A stretch of 30,276 nucleotides of DNA from Cyanobacteria bacterium OH_CBB_238 (GTDB lineage Bacteria > Cyanobacteriota > Vampirovibrionia > Gastranaerophilales > Gastranaerophilaceae). The stretch is taken from positions 1-30,276 of the forward strand of contig JAEYQN010000067.1 of NCBI GenBank assembly GCA_023409995.1, read 5' to 3'. Positions 8,773 through 16,624 of this stretch are shown here, piece by piece. The notes beneath the pieces are model-generated. The model searched no databases. It had not been told where the DNA came from and saw nothing but the letters and a program-made list of their open reading frames with translations. A program made the position numbers and the translations under genes. Each line of letters starts with the position of its first letter. Within the stretch, counting starts at the first letter, position 1.

Positions 8773-9927
8773 ATGAAAAACTATAATTATACAGGGATAA
8801 TAGCAGGGAATTCCGGATGGGTTAACTTCATGCCGGCGGTATCTATATCAATGCAAAAGAAGAGCGAAAAAGTACCTTCAAATATGGAGTCTGAAATAAA
8901 CGAGCAGCCTTCAATTATTGAAAATTTGTCAAAAAAATATATTACACCAGAGAAATATATACTTATTAACTTGCCATTGAATATAAACAAAGTTGTATTA
9001 ATAGCAAGTGGATCATCCTATCATTGCGCGTATTTAGCAGCTGAATTTTTAAAAGAAGAAGCAAAATGCGATGCTGAATGCATTTATTCTAGCGAATTTA
9101 GTCAAAATTCAATGCATAACTTTGATAAAGAAACACTATATATATTAATTTCACAGTCAGGAGAAACCAGTGATACACTAGAAGCTTTGAAATATATAAC
9201 AAAGCATACAGACAAAACATTATGCGTTACAAATAACGAAGATTCAACTCTTTGGCAACTTTCCAACTATAAAGTGCTAACAGAAGCAGGCAAAGAACAC
9301 AGCATTGCATCTACTAAAGCGATGAGTGCTCAATTATTTTGCTTGTATTTAATTGCTCTCAAGATTATTTATGCAAAAAATAAAGATATTCAGAGTGAAA
9401 TCAATTATATAAATAACTTACCTACCTTTTTGCAAAATATTTTGGATGATACATCAACAATCAAAAAGGCTGCAAAAAAACTTGCAAAATATAATTCTCT
9501 TTCAATTTTGGGAAGTAGAGCATTTTATGCACTAGCAAAAGAAGGGGCGCTTAAAATTAAAGAAACATCTTACATAAACACAACCGCGTATCCACAAGGT
9601 GAATTTATGCATGGTCACGTTGCAATATTAAATCAAAAATCAGCATTGATTTCTCTAGTTGATAATGACACAGAAAACTTATGCATCAGAAATCTTGCAA
9701 AAATAAAAGAAGACTATAAGCCATTTGTTCTTGCAATTGCAAATAAAGGAACTAGCGAAAAATTGGAATCAGTATCAAACCAATCATTAAGACTAGAATC
9801 AGAAACAAAGGTGTTTAGCATTTTTGGAACATTACTAATATTACAACTTCTAGCCTTGGAAATTGCAAAAGAACTCAAAAGAAATATTGATAGACCCACT
9901 GGTCTCAAGAAGGTTGTTATTAATTAA
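8773..9927 (+). CDS. SIS-domain protein, GlmS isomerase-like, no glutaminase domain
   Basis: Two SIS (sugar isomerase) domains of the GlmS/AgaS/FrlB type, predicted to act on an amino- or keto-hexose phosphate. Motifs seen are the first phosphate loop IASGSSYHCAYLAAE, SQSGETSDTLEALKYI, ASTKAMSAQLFCLYL, GSRAFYALAKEGALKIKE and AYPQGEFMHGHVAIL, followed by NIDRPTGLKKVV, which matches the GlmS C-terminus. The N-terminal glutamine amidotransferase of GlmS is absent (384 against about 600 residues). The family-typical opening is ESEINEQPSIIE at residues 39-50. The first 37 residues are therefore an unusual extension, or translation starts at M27 or M38; none of the three ATGs has a good ribosome site. 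The gene overlaps the convergent MFS gene by 8 bases. Confidence 0.85.
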   Translation: MKNYNYTGIIAGNSGWVNFMPAVSISMQKKSEKVPSNMESEINEQPSIIENLSKKYITPEKYILINLPLNINKVVLIASGSSYHCAYLAAEFLKEEAKCDAECIYSSEFSQNSMHNFDKETLYILISQSGETSDTLEALKYITKHTDKTLCVTNNEDSTLWQLSNYKVLTEAGKEHSIASTKAMSAQLFCLYLIALKIIYAKNKDIQSEINYINNLPTFLQNILDDTSTIKKAAKKLAKYNSLSILGSRAFYALAKEGALKIKETSYINTTAYPQGEFMHGHVAILNQKSALISLVDNDTENLCIRNLAKIKEDYKPFVLAIANKGTSEKLESVSNQSLRLESETKVFSIFGTLLILQLLALEIAKELKRNIDRPTGLKKVVIN

Positions 9928-11083
9928 TATCATCCGGTAAAAACTTAATAAAATAAGCTAAACCTACAGGAATTGCCGAAATTATCAGCAAAATATTAAG
10001 AATGCCAAACTTTTGAGCGAACCAACTAATAAGCGGAAGCAGTAGGCCTATTACGCCCCAACTGAAACCGCCAATAAATCCAGAAATCATGCTTTTATAC
10101 TGAGGCATTGTTTTTTGTGCAAAAACCATATTTAGTGGAACAGACAGAAAGCTTACATAGCCAATCAATAAAAAAGCTATAAAACTCAGTATTGGATGAA
10201 ACTCCTGTAATGAATAAAACAAAGCAGTTAATGGGAAAACAATAATCATAGATAAATAAAAGACTCTCTTAGCTCCAAACTTTTTTTCCACTAAGGGACT
10301 AGTGGCTGTTCCAAGTCCACCCAAAAGCATAAACAAGAACAAGACTACACCTATTTGTGAAACAGAGTATCCTTGAGTTTTCCAGTAAAACGGAAGCGTC
10401 AAATTAAACGAAGAACCAATTAATGATTTTAACATAGAAGTCATAAGAAGGATTCTCATTGTTGTATTTGAAAACATTTCTTTAAATGCATGAAGTAAAG
10501 ACACTTCGGTCTTTTTTATACCCGTCATCGAGAGCTTAGGAACAAACAAAAACATTGTAAAAGCCAAAATTACGCCAAAAATTGAAGCAAACGGTAATGA
10601 CTCCAAACTAAAATGTTCAGTGACTCCTGCAGAGATAATTGGACCAAAAGCGAAACCGATTGTTCCCATTGCAATATAAGTACTCATTTTTCTACTTGCA
10701 TTTTCACAAGTGGAGAAAAATGAAACGAAGCTTGTTGCCTGGGGATGAAAAAACGAAACACCCATACTTCCAAAAATTATAAATATTGCAAGTAAAAATG
10801 GATTACTAGCAATTCCAACTAGAGAAAGAAAAATAGAAGCAAATAAGATACCCCAAAATATAAAAAATCTTTTTTTCCATTTGTCGGCAATAAAGCCAAA
10901 TAGAGGTTGAGATATAGAAGATGTAAGATTTGATACACTTATCATAACAGCAGCTATAGCCATAGTTATTCCAAGTTTTGCAGCAATAAAAGGAAGTATC
11001 GGATTCAAAAAACCAGAATATGAATCAACAGAAAAATGGGCAAAACTAAGCCAATTGATCGCTTTTGAATTTCTATTACTCAT
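9920..11083 (-). CDS. MFS transporter, fosmidomycin-resistance (Fsr)-like
   Basis: A 387-residue protein with about twelve membrane helices, predicted to export a small molecule by proton antiport. The opening HFSVDSYSGFLNPILPF and the later GSMGVSFFHPQATSFVS resemble the Fsr branch (H-x-x-x-D and the F/V-F-H-P element), and PLFGFIADKWKKR is the MFS loop 2-3 signature. Substrate is not predictable; Fsr relatives are known for fosmidomycin efflux. It starts 20 bases after the purH stop on the same strand and has its own ribosome site (AGGAAG, 6 bases before ATG), so it is probably expressed with purH. Its 3' end overlaps the convergent SIS gene by 8 bases. Confidence 0.88.
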   Translation of the reverse strand: MSNRNSKAINWLSFAHFSVDSYSGFLNPILPFIAAKLGITMAIAAVMISVSNLTSSISQPLFGFIADKWKKRFFIFWGILFASIFLSLVGIASNPFLLAIFIIFGSMGVSFFHPQATSFVSFFSTCENASRKMSTYIAMGTIGFAFGPIISAGVTEHFSLESLPFASIFGVILAFTMFLFVPKLSMTGIKKTEVSLLHAFKEMFSNTTMRILLMTSMLKSLIGSSFNLTLPFYWKTQGYSVSQIGVVLFLFMLLGGLGTATSPLVEKKFGAKRVFYLSMIIVFPLTALFYSLQEFHPILSFIAFLLIGYVSFLSVPLNMVFAQKTMPQYKSMISGFIGGFSWGVIGLLLPLISWFAQKFGILNILLIISAIPVGLAYFIKFLPDDIN

Positions 11084-11103
11084 TATTTTCTTCCTATTTG
11101 TTA

Positions 11104-12648
11104 TTAATGCTTAAAGTGCCTAATCCCTGTTGTAATCATTGAAATTTTATACTTATCAGCGGTCTCAATTACATCTTTATCTTTGATACTACCACCAGGT
11201 TGTATAATAGCAGCAATTCTTCCTTGAGCAGCAGCTTGAATATTATCTATCGCAGGGAAAAAGCCATCAGAAGCAAGCACCGCATCTTTTGAACCATCAC
11301 AAGCTCTATTTAATGCTGTTTCTACAGCATCAATTCTACTTGTCTGTCCTTGAGAAATACCAATAGCTTTAAAGTCTTTAGCTATAACTATGGCATTAGA
11401 CTTTGAATGCTTAACAATTTTCCAAGCAAAAATCATATCTTCAATCATTTCAGCTGTGGGCTTACTTTGTGTAACTACTTTAAACATGTCTTTATCAAGT
11501 CCTGCCTTATCCACATCTTGAATAAGAGTTCCAAATGGAGTAATTCGTATATCTTTATCTAAATGTTTTTTATAATCCTCAAGTGGTGTATTCAATTTAA
11601 TAACTCTTAAATTCTTTTTCTGCCTGAGAACCTCTAGGGCTCTGGGGGTATAATCAGGAGCAATTAAGACTTCTAAAAATACTGCAGATAATTTTTTAGC
11701 CAACTCTTCATCTACAACTTGAGAAAAAGCAACTATTCCACCAAAGGCACTTATTGGATCACAATCAAAAGCTTTATCAAAAGCTTCTTTTATATTTTTT
11801 CCAAGAGCTACACCACAAGGTGCATTGTGCTTTACGATAGAAACGGCGCATACATCATAAAACTCACTCACAATACTAGTAGCCGCGTGCATATCAAGAA
11901 TATTATTAAACGAAAGCTCTTTTCCATTTAATATTTCATAATCGACCATATTTTTATTAAAGTATATAGCTGCGCTTTGATGAGGATTTTCACCATATCT
12001 AAGATCATTTTGCTTATCTGCAAATAGTGAGAAATAAGAACTTATTTCTGACGCTGAATCAATAAATCTACCAGCTAAAGTTTTTAGAATAAGCGTATCT
12101 AATTCGGATGTTTTCTTAAAAACTTCTAATGCTAATTCTCTTCTTAATCCAAGTCCAATTTCTCCATCTTTTTCTTCTAATTCATTCAATATCATTTTAT
12201 ATTGAGCAATTGATGAAACCGCAGCAACTCGTTCATGATTTTTTGCTGCAGCTCTAAGCATACAAGGGCCACCGATATCAATATTTTTTATTAAATCGTT
12301 TGTATCTGCATCACTATCCGCAAATTCAGAAAATGGATAGAAATTAACAACTACCATATTTATTAACGAAATATTTTCTGCTTTTATCTGAGACATTTCT
12401 TCTGCATTCTCAGCATTAGCCAAAATGCCAGCATGTATTGCAGGGTGTAATGTTTTAACTTTTCCACCAAGCATTTCTGCGAAACCGGTGATATCTTTTA
12501 CTTCAATAGCATCTACATTGTTCTCTTTCAGAAGTTTATAAGTTGCTCCTGTAGAAATAATTTCGTAATTATATTTTTGAGTTAGTTCTTGGGCAAACTC
12601 AACTATATTTTCTTTATTATAAACACTTATTAATGCTCTTTTTTTCAT
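11104..12648 (-). CDS. purH: Bifunctional AICAR transformylase / IMP cyclohydrolase PurH
   Basis: Catalyses the last two steps of de novo IMP synthesis: formylation of AICAR with 10-formyl-THF, then ring closure. The length, 514 residues, is normal. The N-terminal MGS-like cyclohydrolase domain (about 1-195) carries KTLHPAIHAGIL (65-76). The transformylase domain carries RYGENPHQSAAIY (217-229), the catalytic KHNAPCG with K273/H274, AFGGIVAF, HSKSNAIVIAKD and the C-terminal IIQPGGSIKDKDVI and TTGIRHFKH. An excellent ribosome site (GGAGGG at 12652-12657) sits 3 bases before the ATG. A TTGACA promoter candidate lies upstream and an MFS gene follows 20 bases downstream. Confidence 0.97.
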   Translation of the reverse strand: MKKRALISVYNKENIVEFAQELTQKYNYEIISTGATYKLLKENNVDAIEVKDITGFAEMLGGKVKTLHPAIHAGILANAENAEEMSQIKAENISLINMVVVNFYPFSEFADSDADTNDLIKNIDIGGPCMLRAAAKNHERVAAVSSIAQYKMILNELEEKDGEIGLGLRRELALEVFKKTSELDTLILKTLAGRFIDSASEISSYFSLFADKQNDLRYGENPHQSAAIYFNKNMVDYEILNGKELSFNNILDMHAATSIVSEFYDVCAVSIVKHNAPCGVALGKNIKEAFDKAFDCDPISAFGGIVAFSQVVDEELAKKLSAVFLEVLIAPDYTPRALEVLRQKKNLRVIKLNTPLEDYKKHLDKDIRITPFGTLIQDVDKAGLDKDMFKVVTQSKPTAEMIEDMIFAWKIVKHSKSNAIVIAKDFKAIGISQGQTSRIDAVETALNRACDGSKDAVLASDGFFPAIDNIQAAAQGRIAAIIQPGGSIKDKDVIETADKYKISMITTGIRHFKH

Positions 12649-12698
12649 TATCCCTCCGCAAGTAGCTATGTATGTAATTAATCTAACATAAAAGAAGG

Positions 12699-12718
12699 AA
12701 GAGGTGTTTTATCCTCTC
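12699..12718. other. Small hairpin in the purH leader
   Basis: Arms at 12699-12704 and 12713-12718 form a 6-pair stem (one G-U) around an 8-base loop. On the minus strand it lies just past the putative purH -10 and is followed by a pyrimidine-rich stretch. It could be a leader structure or a weak terminator of the 12757-13380 gene. It is too small to call a purine riboswitch. Confidence 0.25.
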
Positions 12719-12721
12719 AAA

Positions 12722-12748
12722 ATATTAAACAATAAGCAACATTGTCAA
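12722..12748 (-). promoter_or_regulatory. Putative purH promoter
   Basis: On the minus strand a perfect TTGACA (12743-12748) is followed after 15 bases by TAATAT (12722-12727); a poorer ATATTT is at the ideal 17. The element sits 8 bases after the stop of the upstream gene and about 75 bases before purH. The -35 is convincing, the -10 less so. Confidence 0.45.
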
Positions 12749-12756
12749 CTTTAAAT

Positions 12757-13380
12757 TTATTCAAATAATGTCTTTTTAACAGGCATTGCTTCAAAAAAAT
12801 CAGATAGTTCATCTATCTCCATATAATCAAGTGATTCAATGGTAGTCTCTAGTTTTTCTATTGGCAGTTTGCCTGAAATTACAGCATTTAAATAACAACT
12901 TACTTTTTTTGAATCCACTTTTAAATTTCTATCATTGCTTGTTGATATCAGATTTTTTATATTTTTTTGCAAATCATCTCTTGCGTATTTAACTTCTTGT
13001 TCCAAAAACTCATCAGGAGGACAAATTGCTTCATCTATAGGAATTAATCTAAGAAAATGAGCAGTTTTCCTAAGTTCTTTGGAATATTCAGCTTTTTTCA
13101 AACTATCTTCATTTATTATTTCGTTTGGATTTAGTCCCGCTTTTAAAATTCTTTCTCTGGATTTTAGCTTATTTTTATCAATATCTTCAGGACAAATACC
13201 AACATTAATAGCTCTCTGCCGCCAGATTTCATATGAATTTTCGTCATTTTTTACTTTGTGTGAATCAAATTTTGAATTTGATTTATAGTTTTGCTGAGGC
13301 AAAACAACCCACTTATTTGTAAACTTTTCGCTTGCCGAAAAAGAAATATTAATGGGAGAAGAAATAATATCTGTAATCAT
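12757..13380 (-). CDS. Hypothetical protein with F-x-A N-terminal motif and internal repeat
   Basis: No family is recognised for this 207-residue, charged, probably soluble protein. It opens with a short hydrophobic segment ending in the INISFSA motif (residues 10-16), which resembles the SFTGN and VAFGA openings of the cassette-A proteins at 26561-28375. A stretch of about 23 residues is repeated imperfectly in tandem: GICPEDIDKNKLKSRE is followed by GLNPNEIINEDSLKKAE, each with the pattern G-hydrophobic-x-P-x-x-I-x(4-5)-LK. The rest is rich in K/E helices with no catalytic motif. A weak AAGG lies about 10 bases before the ATG. It ends just upstream of the purH promoter and is divergent from the rRNA methyltransferase. 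Ordinary codon use argues that it is a real gene. Confidence 0.75.
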   Translation of the reverse strand: MITDIISSPINISFSASEKFTNKWVVLPQQNYKSNSKFDSHKVKNDENSYEIWRQRAINVGICPEDIDKNKLKSRERILKAGLNPNEIINEDSLKKAEYSKELRKTAHFLRLIPIDEAICPPDEFLEQEVKYARDDLQKNIKNLISTSNDRNLKVDSKKVSCYLNAVISGKLPIEKLETTIESLDYMEIDELSDFFEAMPVKKTLFE

Positions 13381-13465
13381 TTAAAGTAAACCTTATTTAT
13401 AAAAATATGATGATATAAAATACTCAGAATATAAATTTTGCTATTAATTTAATAGGAGATAATAA

Positions 13466-13510
13466 ATGTTTAGACTAAAATATCTAATAATAGATATCAA
13501 AGAGAGTTAA
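13466..13510 (+). CDS. Candidate 14-codon upstream ORF (MFRLKYLIIDIKES)
   Basis: An ATG with an excellent ribosome site (AGGAG at 13454-13458, 7 bases of spacing) opens a 14-codon frame. It stops at 13508-13510, two bases before the ATG of the methyltransferase gene, in a different frame. The downstream gene has only a purine-rich GAGAG of its own, which lies inside this ORF's last codons. The layout fits translational coupling or a leader peptide. No homology is claimed, and so short an ORF could be incidental. Confidence 0.35.
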   Translation: MFRLKYLIIDIKES

Positions 13511-13512
13511 AA

Positions 13513-14877
13513 ATGTTAGAAATAAATCAAGAATTAATTGTAACTGTTGAAAAAATGTTGTACGAAGGCCTTGCTCTGGCAAGAAAAGACAACTTTCCTA
13601 TATTCATAGAAGATGGCTGTGCTGGTGATGAACTTAAAATAAAAATAACGAAATCTAAAAAAAGTTTTGCGAATGCCACAATAATAGAAATAATAAAAGA
13701 GTCTGAACATAGAACAAAACCATTTTGTGCTCTTCATAATGCCTGTGGTGGTTGCCAATGGCAGCATATAGAATATAGTGAGCAACTAAAACAGAAACAA
13801 AACATTGTAGACGAGACTATAAAGAAAATCACCGGAGAAAGTATCAACGTTTTAGCAACAATACCAAGCCCAAAAACAAGAGAATACAGGCACAAAGTTC
13901 AATACCCAATTTCACAAACAAAAGTTTCAAAGAGGTTACTTGCAGGGTATTACAAGAAACATACACACGAATTAATAAATATAAAACACTGTCCGATACA
14001 ACCAAGAATAATAGATTCAATAATAGAGCAGATAAAAGATAAAGCTCAAAGCTTAAATATAAATGCATACAACGAAAAAAAACATACAGGAATATTAAGA
14101 CATGTGGTCTTCAAACACTCAAGCAGCAGTGAAAAATCAATAGTTATTTTAGTTGTAAATACTGATAAAATCCCTGATAGCATTGACGAATTGGCATCAT
14201 ATATTTATAAGACATTCCCTGAGGTTTCAGGCGTCTGTGTTAATTTTAATACTCAAAAAAACAACGTTATTCTTGGCAAAGAAACAAAATGTTTAATAGG
14301 GGATGATTACTATACTCAAGTACTCGGCGACATAACATACAAGATAAGTGCAAACAGTTTTTTCCAAGTAAACCCTTTCAGTGCAGAAGAAATATTCAAC
14401 TCTGTAAAAGAAATGATTGTAAAAAATATCGAGGATCCAACAATTCTTGATGCATATTCAGGAGTCTCAAGTTTTGGAATTTGGATGAAAGACATAGCAA
14501 AAGAAGTCACTTGCGTAGAAGAAATCAAATCAGCGTCTGATGATGCAGTTTCTAGCATACATCTAAATAATGCAACAAATATTAATGTAATAAATGGCAA
14601 TACTTCTGAAATTTTTAAAACCTTAATTGAGGAAGAAAAACAATTTGATGTGACACTCCTAGATCCTCCCAGAAAAGGTTGTGAAGTAGAAGCTTTAGAA
14701 AATGCGGTTAAATTAACAAAATCACTAATTATATATGTAAGCTGCAATCCGTCATCATTGGCAAGAGATATAAAATATCTGCATGAAAATGGATTCAAAA
14801 CAGAGTGCATTCAACCTGTAGATATGTTCCCTCATACTTATCATATTGAAAGTATTGCCCTATTGAAAAGACACTAG
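13513..14877 (+). CDS. rlmD: 23S rRNA (uracil-C5)-methyltransferase, RlmD/RumA type
   Basis: SAM-dependent enzyme that makes 5-methyluridine in 23S rRNA (U1939 in E. coli for RlmD; some Gram-positive relatives also modify U747). The 454-residue protein has an N-terminal TRAM-like RNA-binding domain (about 1-60). The [4Fe-4S] cysteines are C72, C78, C81 (C-x5-C-x2-C in FCALHNACGGC) and C160 (NIKHCP). The methyltransferase core carries NSFFQVNPFSAEEIF, a slightly unusual SAM loop DAYSGVSSFG, LLDPPRKGCE and the catalytic C411 in YVSCNPSSLARD. Which uridine is modified cannot be decided from sequence. Translation may depend on the 14-codon ORF ending 2 bases upstream. Confidence 0.92.
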   Translation: MLEINQELIVTVEKMLYEGLALARKDNFPIFIEDGCAGDELKIKITKSKKSFANATIIEIIKESEHRTKPFCALHNACGGCQWQHIEYSEQLKQKQNIVDETIKKITGESINVLATIPSPKTREYRHKVQYPISQTKVSKRLLAGYYKKHTHELINIKHCPIQPRIIDSIIEQIKDKAQSLNINAYNEKKHTGILRHVVFKHSSSSEKSIVILVVNTDKIPDSIDELASYIYKTFPEVSGVCVNFNTQKNNVILGKETKCLIGDDYYTQVLGDITYKISANSFFQVNPFSAEEIFNSVKEMIVKNIEDPTILDAYSGVSSFGIWMKDIAKEVTCVEEIKSASDDAVSSIHLNNATNINVINGNTSEIFKTLIEEEKQFDVTLLDPPRKGCEVEALENAVKLTKSLIIYVSCNPSSLARDIKYLHENGFKTECIQPVDMFPHTYHIESIALLKRH

Positions 14878-14935
14878 GGGAATAGATTTTTTATTAAAAT
14901 AAATATAAATTCTAATTTGAATAAGGAGTCGAATT

Positions 14936-15907
14936 TTGAAAAACTTTATAAGATCATTTTTTGCTGCAATTGTACTTGCATTATTATCACATGCATTAGT
15001 TTTTGCACAAGATATAAGAAACTGCAATATAATACCTGATTTAACCTATAAAATAATAGATGGAACCGAAATAAAATTAGACTTATACTCTCCAATAACC
15101 AAAACAACAAACAAACTACCCCTCGTTGTGTTTATTCACGGTGGAGGATGGGACTCAGGAGATAAATCATTAGTCCAAAAAGCCAACAGAGGAAAATTAT
15201 TACAAGAATTTCTTGATAACAACTACATTGTGGCGAGTATTGATTACAGGTTAACAAGCAAGACAACTCACTTTCCAGCACCTGCTGAAGATTGCAAGGA
15301 CGCCATAAAATGGCTTAGAATGAATGCCGAATCATACAACATAGATACAAACAACATTGGATTATGGGGTACTTCAGCGGGTGGGCATTTGGCACTACTT
15401 GTTGCATATACGAGCGATAAGACTTTCGTCGGAGATAACAACCTTGATAAATATTCAGCGAATGTCAGCTATGTAATAGATCATTATGGACCTGTTGATC
15501 TTATAAAACTATTCAAACCCGAAGCAAGCAATGCCTATCTAAAAATGTTAAATGTTTTAGATAATGAAAGATACGAAAAAAGACAAACAAAACTAGCAAG
15601 CTTTTGTGGATTAGATACAAGCAAAGAACAACAAAAAATATCTAACATATGTGGATTATATTCACCCATAAACTATGTTTCACAAACAAGCGTTCCAACA
15701 ATTATCCTTCAAGGAAGTGGTGATAATATTGTAGAACTTTACCAAGCAAAGTTATTGCGTGATAATTTAGAAAAGAACAATACATCATCTAAGCTGGTAA
15801 TATTTAAAGGTGGAGACCACGGATTAAATAATTTGAGTAGCGAAAATGAAAAAAAGCTCATAGAGACAAGTGTAAATTTTGCAAAAGAACACACAACGCA
15901 GCCCTAA
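14936..15907 (+). CDS. Secreted alpha/beta hydrolase, esterase/lipase (HSL/BD-FAE-like)
   Basis: Predicted exported carboxylesterase. The TTG start is supported by a strong ribosome site (AAGGAG at 14923-14928, 7 bases of spacing) and by the signal peptide it opens (residues 1-24, cleavage likely at VFA-QD). The mature enzyme has the oxyanion-hole motif FIHGGGWDSG (68-75), IDYRL, the nucleophile elbow GTSAGG with S147, and the rest of the triad at D263 (GSGDN) and H295 (GGDHG). The pattern matches hormone-sensitive-lipase/BD-FAE-like hydrolases that deacylate small esters or acylated polysaccharides. Length (323) is normal. The substrate is unknown. It follows the rRNA methyltransferase by 58 bases. 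Confidence 0.9.
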   Translation: MKNFIRSFFAAIVLALLSHALVFAQDIRNCNIIPDLTYKIIDGTEIKLDLYSPITKTTNKLPLVVFIHGGGWDSGDKSLVQKANRGKLLQEFLDNNYIVASIDYRLTSKTTHFPAPAEDCKDAIKWLRMNAESYNIDTNNIGLWGTSAGGHLALLVAYTSDKTFVGDNNLDKYSANVSYVIDHYGPVDLIKLFKPEASNAYLKMLNVLDNERYEKRQTKLASFCGLDTSKEQQKISNICGLYSPINYVSQTSVPTIILQGSGDNIVELYQAKLLRDNLEKNNTSSKLVIFKGGDHGLNNLSSENEKKLIETSVNFAKEHTTQP

Positions 15908-16003
15908 AAAGGATATATCCTGTAAACAAATGCTAACTTATTGGATTTAAAGTCATTTTTAATGTTTAATAATATAAATAGCAGGGTGTGCGCAGAGGGG
16001 ATT

Positions 16004-16573
16004 ATGAGCAAAAATATATGTGTTTATTGTTCATCTAGTAATTATTTAGATGACAAATATTATAAACTATCACAAGAACTAGGTCATAAAATAGCTCAGG
16101 GCGGTTATGGATTAGTATATGGAGGAACCACAGTTGGTTGTATGGGGCAAGTGGCTAATGCTGTAATTCATAATGGAGGTAAAGCCATTGGGGTTATTCC
16201 AGAACTTATTGAAAGTAAAGGCTTAGGTCATCCTGAATTAGCACAAATAATTGTAACTAAAGATATGAGAGAAAGAAAAGCTACAATGGAAAAACTTTCT
16301 GACATATTTTTGGCTATTCCTGGCGGCTTTGGTACATTTGAAGAAATATTCGAAATAATTGTAGGTAAACAACTTGGGTATCATAGAAAAGCAGTTATTT
16401 TTCTAAATTTTGACGATTTCTATACTCCAATGTTTAAGATGTTTGAAAACGTATATAGCGAAAATTTTGCAAAAGAAGAATCCAGAGGACTTTATCATAT
16501 TGCAAATTCCGTTGATGAAATTTTTGACTACATAGAACAATATCAAGAAAAAGATTTTGTAATGAAGTGGTAA
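16004..16573 (+). CDS. LOG-family nucleoside 5'-monophosphate phosphoribohydrolase
   Basis: Lysine-decarboxylase-like/LOG fold protein, 189 residues, which splits the N-glycosidic bond of (modified) purine nucleoside monophosphates. The diagnostic PGGFGTFEEIFEI (P-G-G-x-G-T-x-x-E) is present, with GGTTVGCMG and a conserved R-E-R-K-A-T-M helix before it. I chose the ATG at 16004 because a GAGGGG ribosome site ends 3 bases before it and MSKNICVYCSSSNY is the normal family N-terminus. The frame is open further up, to a TTG at 15941, but the extra 21 residues are not family-like. In bacteria the family may be salvage or clean-up enzymes; cytokinin synthesis should not be assumed. Confidence 0.9.
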   Translation: MSKNICVYCSSSNYLDDKYYKLSQELGHKIAQGGYGLVYGGTTVGCMGQVANAVIHNGGKAIGVIPELIESKGLGHPELAQIIVTKDMRERKATMEKLSDIFLAIPGGFGTFEEIFEIIVGKQLGYHRKAVIFLNFDDFYTPMFKMFENVYSENFAKEESRGLYHIANSVDEIFDYIEQYQEKDFVMKW

Positions 16574-16587
16574 TAATTATTAATTTT

Positions 16588-16616
16588 TTGTGTAAGTGGC
16601 GACTTTTAGGTAAAAT
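16588..16616 (+). promoter_or_regulatory. Putative promoter of the tagA-tkt-ftsEX run
   Basis: TTGTGT (16588-16593) and TAAAAT (16611-16616) are separated by exactly 17 bases. The predicted start, about 16623, is 2 bases before the ATG of the next gene, which has no nearby ribosome site. This resembles the arrangement before position 71 and suggests a leaderless or nearly leaderless message. Confidence 0.4.
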
Positions 16617-16624
16617 ATATAACT

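Noticed and set aside
12649..12756. Purine riboswitch in the purH leader
   Set aside because: The leader is short and shows only one small hairpin, without the three-way junction pattern.
14316..14810. A 164-codon antisense ORF under the rRNA methyltransferase
   Set aside because: It overlaps conserved methyltransferase motifs entirely and looks like a shadow frame.
15910..15921. Palindrome AGGATATATCCT after the hydrolase gene
   Set aside because: No loop and no following T run, so not a terminator; too short to call an operator without a second copy.
15941..16003. Upstream extension of the LOG gene to a TTG start
   Set aside because: The 21 extra residues are not family-like, and GAGGGG stands right before the internal ATG at 16004.
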